This document shows, in pieces, positions 49,593 to 57,521 of a stretch of 64,000 nucleotides of DNA. Location: NCBI GenBank assembly GCA_026393115.1, contig JAPLAU010000014.1, positions 1 to 64,000 of the forward strand. The letters are read 5' to 3'. Below the pieces are notes generated by a model, which was not told the DNA's origin, ran no database searches, and saw only the letters and a program-made list of their open reading frames with translations. A program made the translations under genes and the position numbers. How positions within the stretch are numbered: the first letter of the stretch is position 1; every line of letters begins with the position of its first letter. This stretch comes from Actinomycetota bacterium. GTDB taxonomy: Bacteria > Actinomycetota > Actinomycetes > S36-B12 > CAIYMF01.

Positions 49593-50178
49593 GACACCGC
49601 CCGAGCCCAGAATGGGACCAGAAACGCCTGCCACCTCGACTCGGTCGACCCGTCGCACTCGATGCCGGTGGTCTGCAGTGGCTGCGGTGGTCGCTCTGGT
49701 GCTCATCGGGTCTATGGCTGGTTATTCGGCCGGTCGCGGGCAGTCGGGCGCGCAAGCGGGAGCGCTGACCAGTGCCGGGGCGAACGCGTCGATCATCAGC
49801 GGTTCCGCCACGACACTGAGGAACAATCAAATCATGTTCTTCGGATTTGGTGCGACGGCCGCCTCAACGAATGAGGCCCTGGTCCAAATGACAATGCCGA
49901 CGGCAGGAACCATCAGCAACCTGTGCATTAGTTTGTCGTTGGCTCCAGCAAATGGAACAGCGCTGTGGCAGTTTACTCTGCGCAAGAACCACGACTCAAC
50001 CTCAACTCCCGTTACCGTCCTGATCGGCGGCCCGAACCCAGTGGCATATGAGTGCGACCAATCCAACAAGCTCACCTTCGATGCCGGCGATCAGTTGTCG
50101 ATCTCCTCATCGCCGCAAGGCTCGCCGGCGGACACCCCATCGGTCACTTGGACCGCCGCCTTCGTCCCCAGCGCCTAA
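49585..50178 (+). CDS. Type II membrane protein with beta-sandwich-like ectodomain (paralogue A)
   Basis: The 197-aa protein has a short cytoplasmic tail ending RSTRRTR, one membrane helix (about 30-48) and an extracytoplasmic domain. The ectodomain from about residue 85 alternates hydrophobic residues and contains TAGTISNLCISLSLAP, WQFTLRKNHDS and FDAGDQLSISSSPQGSP, a pattern seen in jelly-roll or phage-tail-like sandwiches; two Cys could pair. No lipobox. I do not recognise a named family. It shares tail, leader and upstream dyads with the next gene. ATG follows GAGGG. Confidence 0.75.
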   Translation: MTETPPEPRMGPETPATSTRSTRRTRCRWSAVAAVVALVLIGSMAGYSAGRGQSGAQAGALTSAGANASIISGSATTLRNNQIMFFGFGATAASTNEALVQMTMPTAGTISNLCISLSLAPANGTALWQFTLRKNHDSTSTPVTVLIGGPNPVAYECDQSNKLTFDAGDQLSISSSPQGSPADTPSVTWTAAFVPSA

Positions 50179-50262
50179 CGCCCACCGATTCCCACAGCCG
50201 AGAAAGGTAGCGACAGCACATCGAGGAATAGCGCAAGCGTGTGAGGGCGTGCTCAGGGCACC

Positions 50263-50282
50263 ATGTACCTCCTGAGGTACAT
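50263..50282. promoter_or_regulatory. Dyad ATGTACCTC-CT-GAGGTACAT, copy B
   Basis: A perfect 20-bp inverted repeat with 9-bp arms and a 2-bp centre. The outer ATGTA...TACAT matches copy A, and the element ends 73 bp before the ATG, identical to copy A. Confidence 0.65.
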
Positions 50283-50312
50283 TTCCGCAGGCACCGGTCA
50301 CCGAGCGCGTTA

Positions 50313-50336
50313 CGTTCACCACACAAGCCATGAACG
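50313..50336. promoter_or_regulatory. Inverted repeat CGTTCA-N12-TGAACG, copy B
   Basis: The arms match those of copy A; the 12-nt spacer (CCACACAAGCCA) does not. The left arm again sits within TACGTTCAC at 50311-50319. An ATG at 50330 opens a 14-codon frame that overlaps the real start out of frame. Confidence 0.55.
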
Positions 50337-50362
50337 CTGACCGAGGGACACCTGATGACCGA
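50331..50362 (+). repeat. 32-nt leader/start block, copy B (identical to 49561-49592)
   Basis: Identical to copy A over 32 nt and offset by exactly 770 bp. Confidence 0.9.
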
Positions 50363-50879
50363 CACGCAGCCTGACACTGGCATGGGGTCTGAGAAACCAG
50401 TCACGACCTCGCGATCGACTCGCCGCACCCGACGCATCGGCATCATCGGTGCGCTCGCCGGTGTGGTCGTTATAGGTGCCGTACTCATCGGAGTGATGAC
50501 AGGTGGCTCTCGATCAGGGGCAATCGCGTCGTCGGCCACGCAAGTCTCGATTACCGCGACCTGTTCGACAATCCCAGGTGTGGAGAGAAGTTCATTCAAT
50601 CCGACGATACCGGCCAAGTCGAAGATCACCTTCACCGCTGACGCCTCAACTCACTTCGACGCAGCAACCACGGTGCAAGTGTGGTTGCGCACCTCCGTCA
50701 ATCCCGACGCGTACTCGGTTCAGACAACGGAAACGAACGCGGTTACTGCGACGGCAGGCGCCTACGCAGGGGATATCACATTCGTACACGCCGCTAGTGG
50801 CCAGACTTATGCAGTCTCGTGGGGAGGCGCGAATCACGTTGCCGACCCCTACTACTCCCTCGCGTGGTGCGCAAAGTAG
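50355..50879 (+). CDS. Type II membrane protein, paralogue B
   Basis: The 174-aa protein has the same layout as the upstream gene: MTDTQPDTGMGSEKP tail, RSTRRTR, one membrane helix (about 26-48) and an ectodomain. The ectodomain is unrelated or highly diverged: TCSTIPGVERSS, ITFTADASTHFDAATTVQVWL, and a C-terminal SLAWCAK, with Cys near each end suggesting a disulfide. No catalytic motif or lipobox is visible. Function unknown. The stop abuts the convergent SGNH gene without a gap. Confidence 0.72.
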   Translation: MTDTQPDTGMGSEKPVTTSRSTRRTRRIGIIGALAGVVVIGAVLIGVMTGGSRSGAIASSATQVSITATCSTIPGVERSSFNPTIPAKSKITFTADASTHFDAATTVQVWLRTSVNPDAYSVQTTETNAVTATAGAYAGDITFVHAASGQTYAVSWGGANHVADPYYSLAWCAK

Positions 50880-51818
50880 TCAGTGGCTCGCAACAGCCCG
50901 TTGCATCTCTCGATCAAGCAGAGCACGCAGTCGGGGCGCCATAATTCGGCGCATGAAGTATTGCGTGAGGTGATTGTCGTCCTTGTAAATGCGAAGTCCG
51001 TAGAGCACCGTGGGGCACCTGAGTTCCGGGCACAGCGCTGTCGACAGATTCGCATAAGTGACGTTGGGTAGCCCCTCGCCGGCCCTCTGCTGGGCCTTCC
51101 AGAGCGCATCACTCATGGTCTTCTTCCATGTTGAGCCGCACACGTTCGCATTGGCGAAATGAACACGCATGCACGAATCGAAGACCGGCTTAGTGACGGG
51201 CATGTCAGGCGTATCCCGCAACACCACGATGCGACCCACATGAGCCGACAACACACTCAACGTGCGCCGTTCTCCCGCTTCCCAAGCAGCAATACGGTCT
51301 GGCGCAAGAATGGCGGGGCCGGTGGCCTTGGTAAAAATAGTGTGGAATTGCCAACTTCCGAGAACGAGAACGTCGATGTGTCCCCACGTGCCCTTTGCAA
51401 TCTGCGCAAAAACACGCCGCCTCCAGGTGGGGCATTCGACGTAGCGCTGCGTGGTGAGGTAGCGGGCCACGGCGACGTCATCGGCCGGGCAGTGCGTCTT
51501 CGTAATCGACAGCAGTCGCCAGCCGCGAGCGGTGGCATTGGGAAGTAGCGCGCCAAACCATTCGGCGGCATGCGAGTCTCCGAAGAGTGCAAGCGTACGT
51601 TTCCCCGTTGCGCGCGCGTACGTGCACGCAATCGGCACCTCGTTGCCATCGCCTTGATGACATCCGTCGGAGTAGGTCAGCGGATTGTCATTTTCCGCCA
51701 CGTCAGGCGCGGGTAGGTAGCCCACCGGTTGCGCATTCACAGCAACTGGCGGTGTCGCAATGACTGCAACACATGAGACAAGCAGCGCCACGACGATACG
51801 CGCGGCGCCGGCTCGCAC
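50880..51818 (-). CDS. Secreted SGNH-type hydrolase / acyltransferase-like protein
   Basis: The 312-aa protein has a signal peptide (about 1-30, ending VAVNAQP). LFGDSHAAEWFGAL supplies the GDSH block with the nucleophile Ser, SWQFHTIF a possible oxyanion part, and DDNHLTQYFMRR the Asp-x-x-His catalytic pair. This is the SGNH domain usually fused to acyltransferase-3 membrane proteins; here it stands alone. It may add or remove acyl groups on envelope sugars. GTG 51818 overlaps the upstream small-protein stop by 1 nt (TAGTG). Confidence 0.85.
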   Translation of the reverse strand: MRAGAARIVVALLVSCVAVIATPPVAVNAQPVGYLPAPDVAENDNPLTYSDGCHQGDGNEVPIACTYARATGKRTLALFGDSHAAEWFGALLPNATARGWRLLSITKTHCPADDVAVARYLTTQRYVECPTWRRRVFAQIAKGTWGHIDVLVLGSWQFHTIFTKATGPAILAPDRIAAWEAGERRTLSVLSAHVGRIVVLRDTPDMPVTKPVFDSCMRVHFANANVCGSTWKKTMSDALWKAQQRAGEGLPNVTYANLSTALCPELRCPTVLYGLRIYKDDNHLTQYFMRRIMAPRLRALLDREMQRAVASH

Positions 51819-52096
51819 TAAATGACCCAGGCAATGAGCCCAAGGATACCGATGATGACGGCAGCCCCCACCATGAGCAAACCAGCAGCCATAATGCGCA
51901 GAGACGGTCGTTTACCGTGCATCGCGTAGTCGCCGACGTGTTTGGCGACCTCAGCAATCCTGGTGTCGTCTTGGCCAGGTGTCTCTTGGGTATCGCGCTG
52001 TGTCCAGTAGCCACGCTCACCTGAGCGCCCCGCCAGCACGAAGACCACACCGAACACGAACAACACCGCTGCGAACAGCAGGAGGGGAAGGGCCAT
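51818..52096 (-). CDS. Small two-helix membrane protein
   Basis: The 92-aa protein has a helix at about 3-22, a central soluble part (GYWTQRDTQETPGQDDTRIAEVAKHVGDYAMHGKRPSLR) and a second helix at about 69-91. I do not recognise a family. It is coupled to the SGNH gene by overlapping stop and start, suggesting a joint function such as anchoring. ATG 52096 has minus-strand TAGAGT 6 nt upstream (52103-52108). Confidence 0.75.
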   Translation of the reverse strand: MALPLLLFAAVLFVFGVVFVLAGRSGERGYWTQRDTQETPGQDDTRIAEVAKHVGDYAMHGKRPSLRIMAAGLLMVGAAVIIGILGLIAWVI

Positions 52097-52102
52097 TGGG
52101 CG

Positions 52103-52108
52103 ACTCTA
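52103..52108 (-). promoter_or_regulatory. Leaderless -10 hexamer for the small membrane protein gene
   Basis: Minus-strand TAGAGT ends 6 nt before ATG 52096. It overlaps the 3' end of terC. Confidence 0.5.
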
Positions 52109-53185
52109 CCGCGAGGAGTCGTTATCCGCGGGTGGTTCATCGGTCGGTGCGTCATGTTCGGGATCGGGAATGTGCGTGAGCGCCAGACCCGCCTCCTCCG
52201 CAGCGTCTTCCCCCACCTCTACCGCAGGAGACTCACCCAGCAGACTCGGATTGCGCTTAACGGCGATCAGACTCGTGATGACCGTTATCGCCAGAACGAG
52301 CACGATGACCGCTAAAGATAAGGCGATTCCAATCTCAGGCACCGGCAACGATGTCGTGGAGTGCAACGCCTCGAGGATGAGCTTGACGCCAATAAACGCC
52401 AAGATGACGGCAAGACCTCGGTTGAGATAGACCAATCGGTCGAGCAGACCATGAAGCAGGAAATACAACTGTCTGAGTCCCATGAGGGCAAAGGCGTTCA
52501 CGGTGAAGACGATGTACGCCTCATTAGTCAGACCGAACACAGCCGGAATTGAGTCGAGGGCGAAAATCAGGTCGGTGGTGCCAATTGCGATGATCACGAG
52601 CATCATGGGCGTCAAGTACCGAGTGCCGTCAACCGTCACCGTCCACTGATGCCCGTGATACTCACGCGTGACCGAAAACCGTTTCTCGATGAAACGAACG
52701 ACAGCATTTCCGTCGGGGTCTTGTTCCTCGTTGCCACTGGTACCCACCCGCCACGCAGTCCACAGCAGAAAAGCGCCAAAAACGAAGAACGTGGCGGTGA
52801 AACGGGTGAGAGCGGCTGCACCAATGAGGATCAGCACGGTGCGCAACACCAGAGCGAGAGCGACGCCAATCAAGAGAACTCGATGTTGAAGCACCGGCGG
52901 CACCGCGAAGGATGACATCAGAACAACGAAGACGAAGAGATTGTCGATGCTCAGGCTGTACTCGGTGAGATACCCCGCGACGAATTCTCCCGCGTGAGCA
53001 GAGCCGAAATACACGAGGATGAAGCCCGCAAACGCTGCAGCAAGCAACGCATAGAAGACAACCCATCGACCAGCTTCACTCGTGGTGAAGGGATGTTCAC
53101 GGCGCTCGACTATCCAAAAATCGAACGCCATAATCGCGACCACGAAAACTACCGTCGCTGCCCAGAGCCATCCAGGAACGTTCAC
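52106..53185 (-). CDS. TerC family integral membrane protein
   Basis: The 359-aa protein has about nine membrane helices with the acidic motifs of TerC/Alx proteins: [28 protein letters not shown] and [13 protein letters not shown]. These proteins are linked to manganese export or tellurite and pH response; the ion here is not shown. A charged C-terminal tail (about 310-359) is cytoplasmic. It overlaps uvrB by 4 nt, so it is likely on the uvrB transcript. Confidence 0.92.
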   Translation of the reverse strand: MNVPGWLWAATVVFVVAIMAFDFWIVERREHPFTTSEAGRWVVFYALLAAAFAGFILVYFGSAHAGEFVAGYLTEYSLSIDNLFVFVVLMSSFAVPPVLQHRVLLIGVALALVLRTVLILIGAAALTRFTATFFVFGAFLLWTAWRVGTSGNEEQDPDGNAVVRFIEKRFSVTREYHGHQWTVTVDGTRYLTPMMLVIIAIGTTDLIFALDSIPAVFGLTNEAYIVFTVNAFALMGLRQLYFLLHGLLDRLVYLNRGLAVILAFIGVKLILEALHSTTSLPVPEIGIALSLAVIVLVLAITVITSLIAVKRNPSLLGESPAVEVGEDAAEEAGLALTHIPDPEHDAPTDEPPADNDSSR

Positions 53186-55260
53186 TGACCGCCCTCGCGC
53201 ATTCCCCGCAGTTCCTTCTTCAGATCGCTGATCTCATCACGGTATCTGGCTGCCAGCTCAAACTGAAGTTCGGCCGCTGCCTGATGCATCGAGTCAGTAA
53301 GTCCTGCAATCAACAATTCGAGCTCACGTTCGGGCAGGGAAGCTGATCGAACGACCCGCCCTGCGGTAGGTACAGGCGCTCTCCGTGTGTCTACAGATCC
53401 GAGCAGCGCCTCAGTGTCAGCATCCTCACGAGCAATGAGGTCGGTGATATCGCCGATGCGCTTGCGCAACGGTTGCGGATCAATGCCGCGCTCGAGGTTG
53501 TAGGCAACTTGCTTGGCGCGCCGACGATTAGTCTCGTCGATCGCCTTGGCCATCGACGGCGTGATGCTGTCTGCGTACATATGAACTTGCCCTGAGACAT
53601 TTCGGGCAGCACGCCCAATTGTTTGAATAAGCGACGTGCCAGAGCGAAGGAACCCTTCCTTGTCAGCATCAAGGATTGCCACCAGCGACACTTCGGGAAG
53701 GTCGAGTCCTTCACGCAGCAGGTTGATACCGACGAGGACGTCGTACGTACCCAGGCGCAGTTCGCGAAGAAGCTCGATGCGTCGCAGGGTGTCAACTTCC
53801 GAATGCAAGTAGCGAACTCGAATTCCCTGTTCAAGCAGGTAGTCGGTGAGATCCTCCGACATCTTCTTGGTCAGGGTGGTCACCAGAACGCGTTCGTCTC
53901 GTTCGCTGCGCAAACGGATCTCGTGAATAAGATCGTCGATCTGACCCTTCGTGGGCTTGAGAACGATCTCAGGATCGATAAGTCCGGTGGGGCGAATCAC
54001 CTGCTCGACAACGTCGCCGCCCACTTTTTCCATCTCGTATTTACCTGGGGTGGCCGACAAGTACACGACCTGACCAACGCGTTCGAGAAACTCTTGCCAC
54101 CGAAGTGGCCGGTTGTCCATGGCGCTTGGCAGGCGGAAACCGTGATCAACCAGCGTCCTCTTACGGGAACGATCTCCCTCGTACATCGCACCAATCTGCG
54201 GAACGGTCACATGCGATTCGTCGATGACCATGAGGAAATCCTCGGGGAAGTAATCGAGCAGGCAGTTGGGCGGACTTTCTGGTTCACGACCATCGATGTG
54301 TCGCGAGTAGTTCTCGATACCGCTGCAGAACCCAACCTGCTGCATCATTTCTATGTCGTACGACGTGCGCATTCGAAGTCGCTGCGCCTCAAGAAGGCTG
54401 CCCTGACGCTCGAGTTCGGCGAGTCGATCACGCAGTTCATCTTCAATTCCGACAATGGCCCGCTGCATGCGCTCAGGCCCAGCGACGTAGTGAGTCGCGG
54501 GAAAGATGTAGAGCAGTTCGTCCTCAGTGAGGATTTCGCCCGTGACCGGGTGCAAGGTCATCATTCGCTCAACCTCGTCGCCGAACATTTCGATGCGAAC
54601 AGGGTGCTCCTCGTACACGGGGAACACTTCGATGGTGTCGCCGCGCACGCGGAAGGTGCCACGAGTAAACGCCAAATCGTTGCGCGTGTACTGAATCGAC
54701 ACGAGTCGGCGAAGCATGTCATCGCGATCGTGTGATTCGCCAACGCGCAATGTCAGCATGCGATCGACGTATTCCTGCGGGGTACCTAATCCGTAGATGC
54801 ACGACACGGTGGCCACCACGATCACGTCTCGCCGGGTGAGCAGCGAATTGGTAGCCGAGTGGCGCAGGCGTTCAACTTCCTCGTTGATCGACGAGTCCTT
54901 CTCAATGAACGTATCTGTCTGAGGGATGTACGCCTCAGGTTGGAAGTAGTCGTAGTACGACACGAAGTATTCAACGGCGTTGTTGGGAAGCAGTTCACGA
55001 AATTCGTTAGCCAACTGCGCTGCGAGCGTCTTGTTCGGAGCCATCACCAATGTCGGACGCTGAACCCGCTCGATGAGCCACGCAGTGGTCGCGGACTTGC
55101 CAGTGCCGGTAGCCCCCAACAGCACGATGTCCTGTTCGCCAGCCGCAATACGCCGCTCCAACTCCTCGATGGCGGCAGGCTGATCGCCCGAGGGCGTGAA
55201 ATCGGAAACGACCTCAAAAGGGGCCACCGTGCGCTGAAGGTCAGTGGTGGGCCGGGTCAC
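53182..55260 (-). CDS. uvrB: UvrABC excinuclease subunit B
   Basis: UvrB is the damage-verifying helicase-like subunit. The 692-aa protein has [16 protein letters not shown] (Walker A), the beta-hairpin region [30 protein letters not shown] (DEAD-like box), GRAARN and a C-terminal UVR segment ([31 protein letters not shown]) that contacts UvrC. GTG start with minus-strand TAGTCT 7 nt upstream (55268-55273). TerC follows on the same strand. Confidence 0.97.
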   Translation of the reverse strand: MTRPTTDLQRTVAPFEVVSDFTPSGDQPAAIEELERRIAAGEQDIVLLGATGTGKSATTAWLIERVQRPTLVMAPNKTLAAQLANEFRELLPNNAVEYFVSYYDYFQPEAYIPQTDTFIEKDSSINEEVERLRHSATNSLLTRRDVIVVATVSCIYGLGTPQEYVDRMLTLRVGESHDRDDMLRRLVSIQYTRNDLAFTRGTFRVRGDTIEVFPVYEEHPVRIEMFGDEVERMMTLHPVTGEILTEDELLYIFPATHYVAGPERMQRAIVGIEDELRDRLAELERQGSLLEAQRLRMRTSYDIEMMQQVGFCSGIENYSRHIDGREPESPPNCLLDYFPEDFLMVIDESHVTVPQIGAMYEGDRSRKRTLVDHGFRLPSAMDNRPLRWQEFLERVGQVVYLSATPGKYEMEKVGGDVVEQVIRPTGLIDPEIVLKPTKGQIDDLIHEIRLRSERDERVLVTTLTKKMSEDLTDYLLEQGIRVRYLHSEVDTLRRIELLRELRLGTYDVLVGINLLREGLDLPEVSLVAILDADKEGFLRSGTSLIQTIGRAARNVSGQVHMYADSITPSMAKAIDETNRRRAKQVAYNLERGIDPQPLRKRIGDITDLIAREDADTEALLGSVDTRRAPVPTAGRVVRSASLPERELELLIAGLTDSMHQAAAELQFELAARYRDEISDLKKELRGMREGGQ

Positions 55261-55267
55261 GTCTCCA

Positions 55268-55273
55268 AGACTA
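55268..55273 (-). promoter_or_regulatory. Leaderless -10 hexamer for uvrB
   Basis: Minus-strand TAGTCT ends 7 nt before GTG 55260, in the 27-bp gap after coaE. GGAGAC between them could instead serve as a weak ribosome site. Confidence 0.4.
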
Positions 55274-55287
55274 CGGGCATCCGGCGA

Positions 55288-55893
55288 CTAGCAGTTCTCT
55301 TCGGCGGCCTCACGCAGCAACAGCCACACCTCATCGACACGATGCCGCAGGTCGTCGGGGCTTCCGTCGTTCTCAATAACAAAGTCGGCTACCGCAAGTC
55401 GGTCGTCGCGTGAGGCCTGCGCCGCCATTCGGGCCCGAGCGTCAATCTCGGTCATTCCTCGCTGGCTGACCAACCGGTCGATACGGACATCGTCAGGGCA
55501 GTCAACTACCAGAATCACGTCATACGCGTCATCGAGACCCTGCTCGACGAGCAAGGGTGAGTCGTGGACCACCACTGCATCCTCCGGCGCGGCTTCCTGC
55601 TCGGCGTGAGTGCGGGCTGCGATTCGCGGCAGCATGATCGCATTCAGGTCAGCAAGAGCCTTCGGGTCGTTGAAGACGATTTCGGCCAAGTCTTGTCGTT
55701 TCAGCGTGCCGTCGTCCGAAATGACCGCATCCCCAAACCTCTGGTGGATGGCGGTTAACGCTGGCTCACCCGGTTCGACGATCTCGCGGGCAATCCGATC
55801 AGCATCAATCACCACGGCCCCTAGGACGGCCAAACGGGCGGACACCGAGCTCTTTCCAGAGCCGATGCCGCCCGTCAGACCAACGGTGAGCAA
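55288..55893 (-). CDS. coaE: Dephospho-CoA kinase
   Basis: CoaE phosphorylates dephospho-CoA, the last step of CoA synthesis. The 201-aa protein has VGLTGGIGSGKSSVS (P-loop), VIDADRIAREIVEPG and VVVHDSPLLVEQG. No ATG or GTG fits; the best start is TTG 55893, 7 nt after the rpsA stop, giving the normal N-terminus. A longer frame running back through rpsA codes no CoaE sequence. Translation is probably coupled to rpsA termination. Confidence 0.92.
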   Translation of the reverse strand: MLTVGLTGGIGSGKSSVSARLAVLGAVVIDADRIAREIVEPGEPALTAIHQRFGDAVISDDGTLKRQDLAEIVFNDPKALADLNAIMLPRIAARTHAEQEAAPEDAVVVHDSPLLVEQGLDDAYDVILVVDCPDDVRIDRLVSQRGMTEIDARARMAAQASRDDRLAVADFVIENDGSPDDLRHRVDEVWLLLREAAEENC

Positions 55894-55900
55894 GTGGTAT

Positions 55901-57361
55901 TTACTCTTCGCCGGTGAGCTTGTCGCGCAGAGCCTGCAGAGCCTCGTCAGAGGCAAGAGCTCCCTCTTCCGGAGTCTCGGACGAGTAGGACGTGCCACCT
56001 TCGCCAGCGGCCTCAGCGGCCTCAGCGTCGGCCTTACGAGCTTCCTCGACCTGCTTCTGGTGTGTTGCCCAACGCTCGCGAGCCTCGTCGTACTGGCGCT
56101 CCCACTCGGTGCGCTGGTCTTCGAAGCCTTCCTTCCATTCGCCCGTTTCGGGGTCGAAACCCTCCGGGCCAATGTAGGCACCTGCGTCGTCGTACGAAGC
56201 GGGCATGCCGTACAGGTACGGGTCGAACGTCTCGCTCATGGAATCGCCCGCGGTGCCCTCGTTCGCCTGCTTGAGCGACAACGAGATGCGACGGCGCTCG
56301 AGGTCGATATCGATGACCTTGACCATGATGTCGTCGTTGACCTGAACAACCTGCTCGGGAATCTCGACATGACGCTCGGCGAGCTCGGAGATGTGCACCA
56401 GACCTTCGATGCCCTCTTCAACTCGCACGAATGCGCCGAACGGGACGAGCTTGGTGACCTTACCGGGAACAACCTGCCCCATCTGGTGCGTGCGGGCGAA
56501 GTGCTGCCACGGGTCTTCCTGAGTCGACTTCAGCGACAGGGACACGCGCTCGCGATCCATGTCGACGTCGAGCACCTCAACGGTGACCTCAGTGCCAACT
56601 TCGACGACCTCTGACGGGTGGTCGATGTGCTTCCAGGATAGCTCGCTGACGTGAACGAGGCCGTCAACACCGCCGAGGTCGACGAAGGCACCGAAGTTCA
56701 CGATGCTCGACACCACACCATTGCGGATCTGGCCCTTGGCCAAGTCGTTGAGGAAGTTCTGGCGAACCTCACTCTGGGTCTGCTCGAGCCAAGCACGACG
56801 CGACAGCACCACGTTGTTGCGGTTCTTGTCGAGTTCGATGATCTTGGCTTCGATGGTCTTGCCCACGTAAGGCTGCAAGTCGCGCACGCGGCGCATTTCG
56901 ACCAACGATGCGGGCAAGAAGCCTCGCAGACCGATGTCGAGGATGAGTCCGCCCTTGACGACCTCAATGACGGTACCTTCAACGACGCCGTCGGCTTCCT
57001 TAATCGCTTCGATCGAACCCCAAGCGCGCTCGTACTGGGCGCGCTTCTTCGACAGGATCAGTCGGCCTTCCTTGTCTTCCTTCTGGAGAACAAGGGCCTC
57101 GACGATGTCACCAACAGCAACAACTTCATTGGGGTCGACATCGTGCTTAATGGAAAGTTCGCGTGAGGGGATAACACCCTCGGTCTTGTAACCGATGTCG
57201 AGCAGAACTTCGTCGCGGTCGACCTTGACGATGATTCCTTCAACGATGTCTCCGTCGTTGAAGTACTTGATGGTCAGATCGATAGCCGCCATAAAAGCGT
57301 CGGCATCGCCGATGTCGTTAACGGCGATTTCTTTGGTGCGAGGGGTGTCAAGAGCGGTCAT
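55901..57361 (-). CDS. rpsA: 30S ribosomal protein S1
   Basis: S1 helps mRNA bind the 30S subunit. The 486-aa protein has four S1 (OB-fold) repeats at about 36-105, 122-190, 205-276 and 290-362 (for example DGDIVEGIIVKVDRDEVLLDIGYK and VPGKVTKLVPFGAFVRVEEG), followed by an acidic, low-complexity C-terminus, the usual actinobacterial form. ATG 57361 with TTTTCTCC just before; a frame continues upstream to 57490 but is not conserved. Shorter S1 fits genomes with many leaderless mRNAs, though this is only suggestive. Confidence 0.97.
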   Translation of the reverse strand: MTALDTPRTKEIAVNDIGDADAFMAAIDLTIKYFNDGDIVEGIIVKVDRDEVLLDIGYKTEGVIPSRELSIKHDVDPNEVVAVGDIVEALVLQKEDKEGRLILSKKRAQYERAWGSIEAIKEADGVVEGTVIEVVKGGLILDIGLRGFLPASLVEMRRVRDLQPYVGKTIEAKIIELDKNRNNVVLSRRAWLEQTQSEVRQNFLNDLAKGQIRNGVVSSIVNFGAFVDLGGVDGLVHVSELSWKHIDHPSEVVEVGTEVTVEVLDVDMDRERVSLSLKSTQEDPWQHFARTHQMGQVVPGKVTKLVPFGAFVRVEEGIEGLVHISELAERHVEIPEQVVQVNDDIMVKVIDIDLERRRISLSLKQANEGTAGDSMSETFDPYLYGMPASYDDAGAYIGPEGFDPETGEWKEGFEDQRTEWERQYDEARERWATHQKQVEEARKADAEAAEAAGEGGTSYSSETPEEGALASDEALQALRDKLTGEE

Positions 57362-57479
57362 GGAGAAAAGGACTCCGAACGGATAGTTATCGCAGTGGAA
57401 CGCACCCGACCCCCTCGCGCCCAGTCGCGGTGCCACACCATGCTGGGACGTGAGAGCGTGGCCTTCTCTGTCCGAGGAC

Positions 57480-57502
57480 ACGCAAGCCAAGCGCGCTTGC
57501 GT
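57480..57502. promoter_or_regulatory. Nested palindromes between rpsA and a methyltransferase gene
   Basis: ACGCAAGC-N7-GCTTGCGT (8-bp arms) encloses and overlaps a perfect 12-bp palindrome CAAGCGCGCTTG at 57488-57499. It is 20 bp before the methyltransferase ATG and about 120 bp before rpsA. It looks like an operator or stem; no T-run follows, so a terminator is unlikely. Confidence 0.5.
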
Positions 57503-57521
57503 TAAGGGTACGGGAGGCGCG

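Noticed and set aside
55894-56181. N-terminal extension of CoaE
   Set aside because: This is the rpsA C-terminus read in another frame.
57362-57490. N-terminal extension of ribosomal protein S1
   Set aside because: No S1 similarity; ATG 57361 gives the standard start.
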